Below are positions 52,671 through 62,386 of a stretch of 64,000 bases of DNA, piece by piece (within the stretch, counting starts at the first letter, position 1; every line of letters starts with the position of its first letter). Under the pieces are notes generated by a model. The model did no database searches. It was given only the letters and a program-made list of their open reading frames with translations, and was not told where the DNA came from. A program made the position numbers and the translations under genes. This DNA comes from Phyllobacterium brassicacearum (GTDB lineage: Bacteria; Pseudomonadota; Alphaproteobacteria; Rhizobiales; Rhizobiaceae): assembly GCF_003010955.1 (NCBI RefSeq), contig NZ_PGGO01000006.1, forward strand, positions 62,001 to 126,000, written 5' to 3'.

Positions 52671-52705
52671 CAAAAACGGCCCCGAATGATGAACGGGGCC
52701 GTTTT
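52671..52705 (-). terminator. Intrinsic terminator after rpmE
   Basis: A 12-bp stem (AAAACGGCCCCG with its complement) and a 9-base loop, followed on the minus strand by a T-run. It starts 22 bp past the L31 stop. Confidence 0.85.
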
Positions 52706-52726
52706 GAAATCCTGCCTGCGCCGGTC

Positions 52727-52948
52727 TTATATACCGAGATTGGCGAAACGGCTCTTGAACTTCGACACGCGGCCACCGCGGTCGGTCAGCTGCTGCGAAC
52801 CACCGGTCCATGCCGGATGGGTAGATGGGTCGATATCGAGGTTCATCGTATCGCCTTCCTTGCCCCAGGTAGAGCGGGTCATATATTCCGTACCATCGGT
52901 CATGACGACTTTGATGGTGTGATAGTCGGGATGAATATTGGCTTTCAT
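52727..52948 (-). CDS. rpmE: Ribosomal protein L31
   Basis: A 73-residue large-subunit protein starting [19 protein letters not shown], with [13 protein letters not shown] and the basic tail [13 protein letters not shown]. It has no Cys, so it is the zinc-independent form. It is divergent from the ABC exporter gene by about 200 bp. The leader before its start may carry regulatory structure that I cannot resolve. Confidence 0.96.
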   Translation of the reverse strand: MKANIHPDYHTIKVVMTDGTEYMTRSTWGKEGDTMNLDIDPSTHPAWTGGSQQLTDRGGRVSKFKSRFANLGI

Positions 52949-53152
52949 CTGTATTGTCCTAAACTAGAGGGCACAAAACCAGAGCCACGGACGATGTGGT
53001 ATGCCGGTCGGGAGCCGATTGGTAGAGATGAAGCCAAACGTCACAGGGGCGTGGGCTTCCAAAACTGTTGGCGAGCCTATACATCAGCCTTCAAGCAATA
53101 ACAAGGCCGTCTGGCCGCAAAGTCGCAAAGCGATGTGAGGAAGACAGAGACA

Positions 53153-54958
53153 ATGGCCGATATGGCTTTTGAAGAAGCGGACAGGAAGCGGCGCTCATTG
53201 AAACCGCTGCGCCGCATCTTCCCATATATGTCCCGCTACAAGGGTATGATGGCCGGGGCAATGGTGTCGCTGATCCTCGCGGCTGTGACGACACTGATAC
53301 TGCCGCTCGCCGTTCGCCGGATGATCGATCACGGCTTTACCGGCGCGAACGGGGCATTCATCAACAATTACTTCGGCATGCTGGTTCTGCTTGCTGCGCT
53401 GCTCGCCATCGCTTCCGCCGGCCGTTACTATTTTGTCATCACACTCGGCGAGCGGATTGTCTCAGATCTACGCCGGGATGTGTTTACCCATCTGACAAGA
53501 CTTTCGCCTGCGTTCTTCGACAGTACGCAATCGGGTGAGATTGTCTCGCGGCTGACGGCTGACACGACGCAGATCAAATCCGCGGTAGGCGCGACTGCAT
53601 CCGTTGCGCTGCGCAATCTCATTCTCGCCTTCGGCGCGATCGTGATGATGATCGTCACAAGCCCCAAACTGTCGGGCCTCGTGATCGCTGCCATCCCGTT
53701 GATCATCATTCCACTGGTTGCATTCGGTCGGTCGGTCCGGCGACGCTCGCGTGCCGCGCAGGACATGTTGGCGCATGCTACCGCTTATGCGAGTGAATCC
53801 ATCGTCTCGGTGCGTACGCTGCAGGCCTTCACCAACGAAAAGCTGGCAACGGGTCGGTTTGCCGCTTCGGTCGATGATGCCTTTCTTGCTGCGCGAGCCT
53901 CGGTGAAGGCGAGGGCGATCCTGACAGCCTTCGCCATCTTCATGATCTTTTCCAGCGTGGTCGCAGTCCTCTGGTTTGGTTCGCGCGATGTCCTTTCCGG
54001 TGCCATTACGCCCGGGACGCTTGGCCAGTTCCTGCTTTATTCAGTGTTTGCAGCGGGTGCGCTGGGCGCGCTGTCTGAGGTGTGGGGCGAACTCAGCCAG
54101 GCGTCGGGCGCTGCGGAACGATTGATGGAGATACTTGCCGAAGTACCTGCCATTACCGCGCCGGCCAATCCCCTCGCATTGCCTCAGCCGCCGGTTGGCT
54201 CCGTCCATTTCGAGGATGTGCGGTTCAACTACCCGACACGACCCAATGCGCCCGCATTGAAGGGTCTCGATTTCATCGTTCAGCCCGGCGAGACAGTCGC
54301 GATTGTCGGACCATCCGGTGCTGGCAAGAGCACCGTGTTTTCGCTGCTGTTGCGCTATTACGATCCGGTCTCCGGCTGCATCCGGGTGGACGGGGTTGAC
54401 CTTCGCCAAGCCGATCCCTCGGATGTGCGGTCGCGTATTGCCATCGTTCCGCAGGATACGACGATCTTTGCCGCCAGTGCCCGCGACAATATCGGTTTTG
54501 GCCGGCCAGGCGCCAATGATGCCGACATAGAAAGTGCTGCCAAAGCGGCGCTCGCGCATGACTTCATCATGGCTCTCGATCATGGCTACGACACACAGGT
54601 CGGCGAGCGTGGCGTGACATTGTCCGGGGGCCAGCGCCAGCGTATCGCTATCGCCCGCGCTATCCTGCGCGATGCGCCAATCCTGCTGCTCGATGAAGCA
54701 ACCTCTGCGCTCGACGCTGAAAGTGAGATGCTGGTGCAAAAGGCGCTGGATCATTTGATGGAGGGCAGGACCACACTGGTAATAGCTCATCGCCTCGCGA
54801 CGGTGCTGCGTGCCGACCGCATTCTTGTCATGGAGGATGGCCGTATCGTCGAGGAGGGAACACACCAGACGCTGGTCAAGAAGGACGGGATCTACGCTAG
54901 CCTTGCCAAACTGCAATTTGAAGCAGGCGCAAATGCATTCATGGGGGCAGCCGAATAA
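53153..54958 (+). CDS. ABC exporter, MsbA-like half-transporter
   Basis: A 601-residue fused permease-ATPase. Six helices span residues 30-310. The ATPase domain has Walker A GPSGAGKST, the signature LSGGQRQR, Walker B ILLLDEATSALD and switch His in VIAHRLAT. It would act as a homodimer in the inner membrane to export a lipid, peptide or drug. ATG 53153 has GAGGAAG upstream; GTG 53135 is in frame. Confidence 0.92.
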   Translation: MADMAFEEADRKRRSLKPLRRIFPYMSRYKGMMAGAMVSLILAAVTTLILPLAVRRMIDHGFTGANGAFINNYFGMLVLLAALLAIASAGRYYFVITLGERIVSDLRRDVFTHLTRLSPAFFDSTQSGEIVSRLTADTTQIKSAVGATASVALRNLILAFGAIVMMIVTSPKLSGLVIAAIPLIIIPLVAFGRSVRRRSRAAQDMLAHATAYASESIVSVRTLQAFTNEKLATGRFAASVDDAFLAARASVKARAILTAFAIFMIFSSVVAVLWFGSRDVLSGAITPGTLGQFLLYSVFAAGALGALSEVWGELSQASGAAERLMEILAEVPAITAPANPLALPQPPVGSVHFEDVRFNYPTRPNAPALKGLDFIVQPGETVAIVGPSGAGKSTVFSLLLRYYDPVSGCIRVDGVDLRQADPSDVRSRIAIVPQDTTIFAASARDNIGFGRPGANDADIESAAKAALAHDFIMALDHGYDTQVGERGVTLSGGQRQRIAIARAILRDAPILLLDEATSALDAESEMLVQKALDHLMEGRTTLVIAHRLATVLRADRILVMEDGRIVEEGTHQTLVKKDGIYASLAKLQFEAGANAFMGAAE

Positions 54959-55022
54959 TTCTCTACCCATTCGCATTCGAATCTTTCAATGCTTTGGTTC
55001 ATAGTCAGGAGAAGTGCCGGCA

Positions 55023-55373
55023 ATGATTGCGAATGTTCTGACGGGTTTGGTGGCGCTGCTTCACCTCTATTTCATGTATCTGGAAATGATCGCTTGGGAT
55101 AAGCCGCTGGGCCGGAAGACCTTCAGGTTGACACCGGAATTCGCCGCCGCCTCCAAGGCGCTCGCCATGAACCAGGGGCTGTACAACGGTTTTCTGGTTG
55201 CAGGACTGGTCTGGGGCCTGTGGCTCGGCGAGGCCGGGTTTGCGATCAAGGCGTTTTTTCTCGGCTGCGTGATTGCCGCCGGGATTTTTGGCGCACTGAC
55301 AGTCAGCCGGAAGATCCTATACGTGCAAGCGCTTCCTGCACTGCTGGCCCTGCTGGCGCTGGTCTACGCTTAA
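55023..55373 (+). CDS. DUF1304 membrane protein
   Basis: A 116-residue protein with four predicted helices. The segments ALLHLYFMYLEMIAWDKP, TFRLTP and MNQGLYNGFLVAGLVWGLWL identify DUF1304. Function is unknown. ATG 55023 has AGGAG twelve bases upstream; a GTG at 55014 is too close to it. Convergent with the OmpA-like gene. Confidence 0.85.
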   Translation: MIANVLTGLVALLHLYFMYLEMIAWDKPLGRKTFRLTPEFAAASKALAMNQGLYNGFLVAGLVWGLWLGEAGFAIKAFFLGCVIAAGIFGALTVSRKILYVQALPALLALLALVYA

Positions 55374-55376
55374 GTA

Positions 55377-56408
55377 TCAGCGCTCGGTCAATTTCAGCTC
55401 GATGCGGCGGTTGCGTGCGCGAACCTCTGGCGTGTCCCCTGGCTCAAGCGGTTGAAACTCACCGAAACCAGCTGCGACCAGGCGGTTTGCGGGAACACCA
55501 TTTGCGATCAGAAACTTGACCACTGAAATGGCTCGTGCCGAGGAGAGTTCCCAGTTGTCCTTAAACTGGCCGGTTCCGGAAAGAGCGACATTATCGGTGT
55601 GACCGTCGACGCGCAGAACCCAGTTGATCTCGTCGGGAATTTCCTTCTGCAAATCAATCAGGGCAACGGCGAGTTTTTTCATTTCCTCCGAACCAGCTTC
55701 GTTCAAAACGGCTGTGCCGGAAGGAAAAAGCACTTCGGACTGGAACACGAAACGATCGCCGACTATGCGGATGTTTTCGCGGTCGGAGAGGATTTCGCGC
55801 AGACGGCCGAAGAAATCGGACCTGTAGCGATTAAGTTCCTGCACACGCTGCGCCAAGGCCACATTCAACCGCTTGCCGAGGTCGGCAATCTTGGTATTGG
55901 ATTCCTTGTCTCGTGTTTCAGAGGCATTGAGGGCCTCTTCAAGGGCGCCAATCTGCTTGCGTAAAGCCATGATCTGCTGGTTGAGAATTTCAACCTGCGA
56001 AAGGGCGCGGGCGCTGATCTGTTTTTCGTTCTCAAGGCCGGTGGAGAGCTCACTGATCTTCCCTTCGGCGGCGGCACCCGCGCCCGCGCCCTGGGACAGC
56101 AAGGACTGCAGACGGGACTGCTCATTCTGTGCACTTGTGAGTGATGCCTGAAGATTGGCGATCGTATCTTCCAGATCCTGCTTGTTACCCTGCTCGAGCG
56201 ACAGGAGCTGTGTGAGTTCGTTGATCTGCGAGTTGAGTCGATTGAGGACAGCGTCCTTGCCAGTGATTTCCTGACTCAAGAGGAACTGTGCCAGCACGAA
56301 AACCGACAACAGAAACATGATCGACAGCAGCAGGGTCGATAGTGCGTCGACGAAACCTGGCCAATAATCGACATGACGGATGGCCTTACGGTTGCGGACG
56401 AGAGCCAT
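55377..56408 (-). CDS. OmpA/MotB-like peptidoglycan-binding protein
   Basis: A 343-residue protein. An N-terminal helix (VDALSTLLLSIMFLLSVFVL, residues 20-40) has one acidic residue in FVDALST, as in MotB and TolR-type stators. A coiled coil covers roughly residues 60-200. The C-terminus is an OmpA-like domain (VLRVDGHTDNVALSGTGQFK, ISVVKFLIANGV, RNRRIELKL) that binds peptidoglycan. Its gene follows the ExbB/MotA-type gene by 2 bp, so the two form a probable proton-driven envelope complex, not a flagellar motor since no flagellar genes are near. Confidence 0.85.
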   Translation of the reverse strand: MALVRNRKAIRHVDYWPGFVDALSTLLLSIMFLLSVFVLAQFLLSQEITGKDAVLNRLNSQINELTQLLSLEQGNKQDLEDTIANLQASLTSAQNEQSRLQSLLSQGAGAGAAAEGKISELSTGLENEKQISARALSQVEILNQQIMALRKQIGALEEALNASETRDKESNTKIADLGKRLNVALAQRVQELNRYRSDFFGRLREILSDRENIRIVGDRFVFQSEVLFPSGTAVLNEAGSEEMKKLAVALIDLQKEIPDEINWVLRVDGHTDNVALSGTGQFKDNWELSSARAISVVKFLIANGVPANRLVAAGFGEFQPLEPGDTPEVRARNRRIELKLTER

Positions 56409-56410
56409 TG

Positions 56411-57433
56411 CTAGTTCGCCTTATCACGGGAGATTGCATCTCCCAATTTGGCAAGCGTCTGCCGAATGGACTTCTGCTCATCGGCCTGCTTCTCAACCCA
56501 ATCGCGCATCATCTGCTGCTCAGTTCGCATGTTCTTCACAAGGCCCTGAATGCCTTCCGCCAGGCTCGCCAAGGCAGCGGTAGTGCGTTGGCTCGAACCG
56601 CCAGTCTCTTGGATATTCTGAAGGCGTTCGGACAAGGCCTTCAACTCGTCGGATGTACCGCTGCTGGCAGCGTCAAGCGCATGCAGATCAGAGCCAAGGT
56701 CGGTGACGCTGGACAACCAATTTTCCAGCTCTGTGTAGAAACGGTTCTGCGCCCTGCCGGCCTGCAGATCGAGAAAGCCCAGGATCAGCGAGCCAGAAAG
56801 ACCGAAGAGTGACGATGAAAAGGCCGTTCCCATACCGCGGAGCGGAGACTGCAAACCTGCCTTCAGTGAGTCGAGGACGCTGTTGGCATCGCCCGCGCGC
56901 GGGTCGAGTGACTGGATCGTCTGACCTATGGAACCAATGGTTTCGAGAAGACCCCAAAATGTGCCGAGCAGACCTAGAAACACCAACAGGCCGATCAGAT
57001 ATCGCGAGATGTCGCGGGTTTCATCAAGACGCGAGGCGATCGAATCCAGCATCGAGCGCATCGCGCTGGTCGAAAGCGCCATTGATTGGCGTCGCCCGAT
57101 CAAGGCACGCATGGGCGCAAGCATGATGGGGCGGGCATTGGGATCGTTGTTGCCCTGGCGGAACGAGTTGACCCAACGAACTTCCGGGAAAAGACGAATA
57201 ACCTGCCCAAAGCCCAGGAGAATACCCACCACAAGGACGCCGATTATCAGGCTGTTGAGCCCGGGATTGGTGACAAAGAAGCCGTGAATCTGACGAAAGA
57301 GGATCGCGGCCAGAAAAGCGACGATCGCCAGGAAGATCGCCATGGACAAAAGAACGAACCGTGGGCTGGAGAGCCGGTAAGGATCATAATCATCGCCGTC
57401 CATACCCTGGCGGGTCGAACTGAAATCAGTCAT
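56411..57433 (-). CDS. MotA/TolQ/ExbB-type proton channel protein
   Basis: A 340-residue membrane protein with four predicted helices: two near the N-terminus (AIFLAIVAFLAAILF, LNSLIIGVLVVGILLGFG), then LIGLLVFLGLLGTFWGLLET and SSSLFGLSGSLILGFLDLQA. The latter pair matches the pore helices of the MotA/TolQ/ExbB family. A C-terminal helical region follows. It pairs with the OmpA/MotB-like protein at 55377. Confidence 0.86.
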   Translation of the reverse strand: MTDFSSTRQGMDGDDYDPYRLSSPRFVLLSMAIFLAIVAFLAAILFRQIHGFFVTNPGLNSLIIGVLVVGILLGFGQVIRLFPEVRWVNSFRQGNNDPNARPIMLAPMRALIGRRQSMALSTSAMRSMLDSIASRLDETRDISRYLIGLLVFLGLLGTFWGLLETIGSIGQTIQSLDPRAGDANSVLDSLKAGLQSPLRGMGTAFSSSLFGLSGSLILGFLDLQAGRAQNRFYTELENWLSSVTDLGSDLHALDAASSGTSDELKALSERLQNIQETGGSSQRTTAALASLAEGIQGLVKNMRTEQQMMRDWVEKQADEQKSIRQTLAKLGDAISRDKAN

Positions 57434-57567
57434 TGCATCGTCTCCGCATCACCCAAATCGGTTTTGCGACCCTAACCGAATTCGTGGTGAAAATGGAAGT
57501 GCAATGGGGCAACGGTTGAATTTGTTCTGTTTGGACAATATGCAACCGGACTTGCGGATATGCCTGA

Positions 57568-58359
57568 TTAGACTGGCTTCTTAAGCGTCTTCAGAAGGGC
57601 GCGCTGGATGGCTTCATTGCCGGCAACGATGGTCTTGCTTTCAACGACATCCTGGCCGCCATCAAGATCGGTGATGAAGCCGCCAGCCTCGCGGACCATG
57701 ATGATACCGGCGCCGATATCCCATGGCGAAAGGCCGCTTTCCCAGAAGCCGTCCAGACGTCCGGCGGCGACATAGGCGAGATCGAGCGCCGCGGCGCCCA
57801 TGCGGCGCACGCCGGACACTTCACCCATGACATTGCGCAGCTCGACGAGATAATTGCCATGGTGTCCTCGCCCGAGGTGGGGAACACCCGTGCCAATGAC
57901 GGCATCCACCAGCTTGGCGCGGCCGGCAACGCGCAGACGGCGATCGTTAAGGAAAGCACCGCCACCACGTTCGGCCGTGTAGAGTTCGTCCATGGCCGGA
58001 TTGAAGATCACACCCGCTACGATCTGCCCCTGGCGTTCGAGTGCGATCGAAACGCCGAAGATCGGAATCCCGTGCAGGAAATTGGTCGTGCCATCGAGCG
58101 GATCGACCAACCAGCGGTGTTGGCTGTCGCTACCCTCGATCACACCGGATTCTTCCATCAGGAAACTGTAGTCGGGTCGAGCCCGGCGCAGCTCGGCATG
58201 GATGATTTCCTCGGCCTTCTTGTCAGCCTGGCTGACATAGTCGCCCGGGCCTTTTAAGGATACCTGCAGATTTTGTACTTCGCCAAAATCGCGCGCCAGG
58301 GAGCGGCCTGCCTTCATGGCAGCCTGCACCATTACATTGAGAATCGCTGAACGCGCCAT
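57568..58359 (-). CDS. suhB: Inositol monophosphatase family protein SuhB
   Basis: A 263-residue Mg-dependent sugar phosphatase. Signatures are DYVSQADKKAEEII, the metal-binding EES (LMEESGV), DPLDGTTNF, and SPWDIGAGIIMVREAGG. SuhB hydrolyses inositol phosphates and in some bacteria also contributes to rRNA transcription. It lies 60 bp downstream of efp on the same strand. The symbol rests on similarity and could be another IMPase. Confidence 0.88.
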   Translation of the reverse strand: MARSAILNVMVQAAMKAGRSLARDFGEVQNLQVSLKGPGDYVSQADKKAEEIIHAELRRARPDYSFLMEESGVIEGSDSQHRWLVDPLDGTTNFLHGIPIFGVSIALERQGQIVAGVIFNPAMDELYTAERGGGAFLNDRRLRVAGRAKLVDAVIGTGVPHLGRGHHGNYLVELRNVMGEVSGVRRMGAAALDLAYVAAGRLDGFWESGLSPWDIGAGIIMVREAGGFITDLDGGQDVVESKTIVAGNEAIQRALLKTLKKPV

Positions 58360-58390
58360 TTCGGTTTATTTCTCCGTAAAGTCAAAGAAT

Positions 58391-58412
58391 GGGCGCCGAA
58401 AGGACGGCGCCC
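58391..58412 (-). terminator. Hairpin after efp
   Basis: GGGCGCCG with its complement CGGCGCCC and a 6-base loop sit 8 bp past the efp stop on the minus strand. It is followed by ATTCTTT, a weak T-tract, so it may end the transcript only partly before suhB. Confidence 0.55.
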
Positions 58413-58419
58413 AAGCCGC

Positions 58420-58983
58420 TCAGTCGGCGCGGCGGATGTAGGTCAGTTCGTTGGTATCGACGATGATACGCTCGCCCGAGGAAATGAACGGCGGAACGAG
58501 AACGCGGATACCGTTTTCGAGGACGGCCGGCTTGTAGGAAGACGCGGCAGTTTGGCCCTTGACAACGGGGTCGGCTTCGGTGATCGCCAACGTCACCTGA
58601 TCAGGCAGCGAAATGCCAATGGGTCGTTCGTCATAGAGTTCGACCGTGACCATCATGCCGTCCTGCAGGAATGCCGCGCGATCGCCGACGAATTCCTTCT
58701 GCAACTCCAGTTGTTCGTAACTGTCGGTGTCCATGAAAATCAGAGCTTCGCCCTGCTCATAGAGGAAGGAGAAATCCTTCTGTTCGAGTCGGACTTTTTC
58801 CACGGTCTCGGCGGCCCGGAAGCGCTCGTTGAGCTTGGTTCCATTGAGAAGGTTCTTCAGTTCAACCTGATTGTATGCGCCACCCTTGCCGGGCTTTACG
58901 GCATTGGTCTTGACGGCGACCCAGAGGCTGCCATCGTGCTCGATCACATTGCCTGGACGGATTTCATTACCGTTGATTTTCAT
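58420..58983 (-). CDS. efp: Translation elongation factor P
   Basis: A 187-residue three-domain EF-P that relieves ribosome stalling at proline stretches. The tip loop has K33 in VKPGKGGA, the residue modified by EpmA in bacteria with that pathway. The C-terminal domain ends with [21 protein letters not shown] 58983 is used; the longer frame to 59061 adds 26 basic residues unlike EF-P. No epmA or epmB gene is visible in this window. Confidence 0.95.
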   Translation of the reverse strand: MKINGNEIRPGNVIEHDGSLWVAVKTNAVKPGKGGAYNQVELKNLLNGTKLNERFRAAETVEKVRLEQKDFSFLYEQGEALIFMDTDSYEQLELQKEFVGDRAAFLQDGMMVTVELYDERPIGISLPDQVTLAITEADPVVKGQTAASSYKPAVLENGIRVLVPPFISSGERIIVDTNELTYIRRAD

Positions 58984-59130
58984 TTGTCTATCCGGATTGG
59001 AGTTGGAAAATTGGCGCCGATTTTCACGGCGAGGCCAATATTGGCGCCTCCAAGACCACAAATTCGCGCGATAGGCAAGAGAAAGCGCAAAAACAGGCTT
59101 GCGCTATCTCTTGGCAGCTCGCGCCGATCC

Positions 59131-60294
59131 TCAAGCGGCAAGTGCAGTTTCAGCCAGCGAAACCCAATAGCTGATCCCGTAGGGGATGGCATCATCATTG
59201 AAATCATAGGCCGAATTGTGCAGGCCAGGCGTATCGCCATTGCCGAGGAAAACAAATGCTCCGGGGCGGCTCTCCAGCATATAGGAAAAGTCCTCAGCGC
59301 CCATTACAGGCGGCATGGTTGTGTTGACGGCGGCCTCTCCAACGATGGTTTGAGCGATGCCGATGGCAAAGTCCGTTTCGCGATCGTGATTGAATGTCAC
59401 TGGATAGCCCTGGTGGTAAACCACTTCCGCCTTGCCTCCGAAGACGGCGGCAGTCGACTCAACAATCTCCGTCAGCCGCTTTTGTGCGAACTCCCTGATC
59501 TCCGGTACAAGGGTGCGGACGGTGCCACCGAGCTTGATGACATCGGGGATCACGTTGGTCGCGTCGCCGCCATTGAGCTGCGTCACCGAAACGACAAGCG
59601 CCTTCAAGGGATCCGTTTCGCGGGAAACGATTGATTGGAGGGCAAGGATAATGTGGGCTGAAATCACCACGGGGTCGATCGCGGTGTGCGGCTTGGCGGC
59701 ATGACCGCTGCGTCCTGTGACTGTAATTTCAAACTCGTTGGTTGCTGCCATGATCGAACCTTTGCGGGTCGCGAATTGGCCTACGGGAAGACCCGGCGCA
59801 TTGTGCATGCCGTAGACCTCGCCAATCGCGAAACGGTCCATCAGGCCATCATCAATCATGGCTCTCGCGCCAGCACCGCCCTCTTCGGCAGGCTGGAAGA
59901 TAAGGACAATCGTACCCCTGAAATTACGTGTTTCCGCAAGGTATTGCGCCGCTCCCAGCAACATGGCTGTATGGCCATCGTGACCGCATGCATGCATCTT
60001 GCCCAGGGTCTTCGACGCCCAGGGTTTGCCGCTTGCTTCGGTTATCGGAAGGGCGTCCATGTCAGCGCGAAAGCCGATTACAGGACCCTCACCATGGCGT
60101 CCACGAACAAGTCCAACAACTCCGGTTTGCCCGATGCCCGTCTCGATGGTATCGCAACCGAATTCCCGCAGCTTTTCCGCAACGAAGGCCGACGTTTGGT
60201 GCACGTCGTAAAGAATTTCCGGATTCTCGTGCAGGTGGTGGCGCCACTCGGCCACGTGTTGTTGCATTTCATGAGCACGGTTAATCAGCGGCAT
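59131..60294 (-). CDS. M20 family amidohydrolase, hippurate-hydrolase type
   Basis: A 387-residue metallopeptidase-like amidohydrolase. Family motifs are HLHENPEILYDV, IGFRADMDALPI, KMHACGHDGHTAMLLG, FQPAEEGGAGARAMIDDG and MGAEDFSYML. Members cleave N-acyl amino acids. Start: ATG 60294 with AAAGGA twelve bases before; in-frame ATGs at 60306 and 60318 are alternatives. Confidence 0.9.
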   Translation of the reverse strand: MPLINRAHEMQQHVAEWRHHLHENPEILYDVHQTSAFVAEKLREFGCDTIETGIGQTGVVGLVRGRHGEGPVIGFRADMDALPITEASGKPWASKTLGKMHACGHDGHTAMLLGAAQYLAETRNFRGTIVLIFQPAEEGGAGARAMIDDGLMDRFAIGEVYGMHNAPGLPVGQFATRKGSIMAATNEFEITVTGRSGHAAKPHTAIDPVVISAHIILALQSIVSRETDPLKALVVSVTQLNGGDATNVIPDVIKLGGTVRTLVPEIREFAQKRLTEIVESTAAVFGGKAEVVYHQGYPVTFNHDRETDFAIGIAQTIVGEAAVNTTMPPVMGAEDFSYMLESRPGAFVFLGNGDTPGLHNSAYDFNDDAIPYGISYWVSLAETALAA

Positions 60295-60358
60295 TTTCAA
60301 TTCCATTCCTTTGGTCATTTGTCGTTGTGTGTCGGAACAAGCCCGATTACAGGTCGCC

Positions 60359-61447
60359 TCACTGCAGTTTGTTCGCCTCCGCGATTGCTGCTTGTTTTTG
60401 CGCATCGTCGAGGCCATCCATGAACGAGTCGAGATCCGGATCGTTCAGCCCAGCGCGCTTGGCAACGATGTACCAGGCGGCGGCTTTGATTGAATCTCCT
60501 TCCACGCCAATACCGTCACGGTAAAGCTTGGCAAGCCGCGCTTGAGCCGCAACATTCCCGCCGGTCGCTGCGCGCAACATCCACCCGAAGCCCGCCTTGT
60601 ACTCGTGTGGGCCACCAAGGCCGGCAACAAGCCAGCTACCGAGGTCAAGCTGGGCAGTGTCGTAACCCTTGATTGCAGCCTTGATGAGATAAAGTCTTGC
60701 CTTCGCCATGTCGCGAGGAATGGTCGGAGTGCCGTTGGCAAGCACTTGGCTGACTGCATACTCGCCATCAGGCAACCCCTTTTCGGCCGCCTTCTGGAAC
60801 CAGGGGTAGGCATTTTCGACACCGGCAGGCCCTGGACGCTCCTGCATCAGGATCTGCCCATAATTGAACTGTGCCGCGGCATTTCCGGCTTCTGCGGCGG
60901 CCTTCGTCAGTTCTTTCGCCTTCTTGGGATCCTTCGGCGCGTATCTGCCTTGAAACAGGATTGCTGCATAGCGGAACTGCGCTTCCGGGATTCCCTGTTC
61001 AGCAGCTTTGCCATACCATTTCGCCGATTCTGTCATATTGACCGGCATGCCAAGACCCCGCGCCAGTATTTCGGCGAGCAGGATTTGCGCGGCGCCATCG
61101 CCGGCTTCGGCGCGGGGCAAAGCCAGATTGTAAGCGGTCTTGTAGAGGCCCCGTTGATACGCGCCGAAAGCTTCATCAGCGGGCGCCTTGCCGAAACGTG
61201 TGGGGTTGACGGCCTCTAGCGCGGGGTCGCCCGGAGATTTGGGCTTGTCCTGCTTTGCTGTGGTTTCTGGCGAGTCAGGCTTCGCCGGGGTAACCGCGGC
61301 CGGAGGAGGGGGCATCATCGCTGGTTTTGCCGGTTCGGCCGTAGCTGGTGCTTCCGTGGTCTGGGCAAACGTCGGCGGCGCCATGATAGGTAGGGCTGTC
61401 AACGTCGCTGCTAGAATGGATCGAAGATTTCCAGGAAGCACTGCCAT
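60359..61447 (-). CDS. Secreted Sel1-repeat (TPR-like) protein
   Basis: A 362-residue protein with a signal peptide of about 30 residues (ending PPTFAQ), then a Pro/Ala/Lys-rich linker (residues 30-75). After it come several Sel1-like repeats, such as GDGAAQILLAEILARGLGMP, ESAKWYGKAAEQGIPEAQFR and KAAAWYIVAKRAGLND. It probably scaffolds periplasmic protein contacts. Convergence with nothing: it reads toward the M20 gene, whose putative long start overlaps it. It starts 6 bp after the ThiE-like gene. Confidence 0.84.
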   Translation of the reverse strand: MAVLPGNLRSILAATLTALPIMAPPTFAQTTEAPATAEPAKPAMMPPPPAAVTPAKPDSPETTAKQDKPKSPGDPALEAVNPTRFGKAPADEAFGAYQRGLYKTAYNLALPRAEAGDGAAQILLAEILARGLGMPVNMTESAKWYGKAAEQGIPEAQFRYAAILFQGRYAPKDPKKAKELTKAAAEAGNAAAQFNYGQILMQERPGPAGVENAYPWFQKAAEKGLPDGEYAVSQVLANGTPTIPRDMAKARLYLIKAAIKGYDTAQLDLGSWLVAGLGGPHEYKAGFGWMLRAATGGNVAAQARLAKLYRDGIGVEGDSIKAAAWYIVAKRAGLNDPDLDSFMDGLDDAQKQAAIAEANKLQ

Positions 61448-61453
61448 CAACCT

Positions 61454-62110
61454 TTATTCCTCAAATCTCGGTGCGTGCTCATCGAGAAGCCTGTTGGCTT
61501 CCTTGATAGCAACCGCCGGATCCTTCGCATCAAATACCGCCGCACCGAGCGCGATGAATTCGGCGCCCGTCATGGCAGCCTCGGGAATGCTTTCCAGCGT
61601 ATTGCCCGCCTGGATAATGCAGGGAATCTCAACCATTGATGCCCACCAATCGGCGAGTTCAACATTGCGCGGATGAGCGTCCGGCTTGGTGTCCGCGCCA
61701 ATTTTGCCGAAAAGGACATAGTCGGGCTGTGCTTCGCCAATTTCAAGCGCTGTATGGCGATTCTTGATGTTGCCGGTTCCGACAATCAGCTTCGGTGAAA
61801 AGCGTTCGACGTTGCCGGCGATGTCCGCGACAGCTCCCTCAATGTGCAAACCATCTGCTTTGACTCGACCAGCGATCTGGGTGTTACCGACGATTATGGC
61901 TGCTGCGCCGGCATTCTGGATAACCGGAACTGCAGCCTCGGCGATGGTTTGAAACAGGGTCTCATCCGCTTCGTAAGCTGGCAGCAAGACTGATGCGACA
62001 TCGCCGCCCGACAACGCATCCCCAAGCCGCCTCGCGAGTTCGTCCGCACTTGTGGCCGGAGGCGCAATCAGAACGATGCGGCAGCGTTGGGGTGTTGAAT
62101 GGGCGTTCAT
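61454..62110 (-). CDS. ThiE-fold thiamine-phosphate synthase-like protein
   Basis: A 218-residue TIM barrel of the thiamine-phosphate synthase family. Family stretches are AAIIVGNTQIAGRVKADGLH, DYVLFGKIGAD, IIQAGNTLESI and AEFIALGAAVFDAKDPA. The usual pyrophosphate-loop and Asp are not clearly in place, so it may not be the housekeeping ThiE. I prefer ATG 62110 (AAGG upstream) over a TTG at 62119. No other thi genes are close. Confidence 0.8.
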   Translation of the reverse strand: MNAHSTPQRCRIVLIAPPATSADELARRLGDALSGGDVASVLLPAYEADETLFQTIAEAAVPVIQNAGAAAIIVGNTQIAGRVKADGLHIEGAVADIAGNVERFSPKLIVGTGNIKNRHTALEIGEAQPDYVLFGKIGADTKPDAHPRNVELADWWASMVEIPCIIQAGNTLESIPEAAMTGAEFIALGAAVFDAKDPAVAIKEANRLLDEHAPRFEE

Positions 62111-62386
62111 GGGCTGCAACCTTACAATCGTTCTCTATAGAATGGGCAATCGTGATGGAATTCGGGCATAGAGGATGGCGGGTGGTTTGAATAGTCCCTC
62201 CTCGAACAGACATCTTCTCCTTCTTGCGTGTTCAATGCTTTGTGTATCAAATCGGGGCACAATTCCAAAAAGCATTTTTCAATTAGCCTGAGTGGGGTTA
62301 AAGCATCTGAGCGAATTCCCTCCGGCACAACGCGTCCATCTGGTCGGAACTTGCTCTTGGGTCCTCTCCTGCCGGATTCTCCCACT

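Noticed and set aside
62111-62386. Possible riboswitch between the ThiE-like and TauE/SafE genes
   Set aside because: I looked for a TPP element because of the ThiE-like gene but found no CTGAGA or matching conserved core on either strand.
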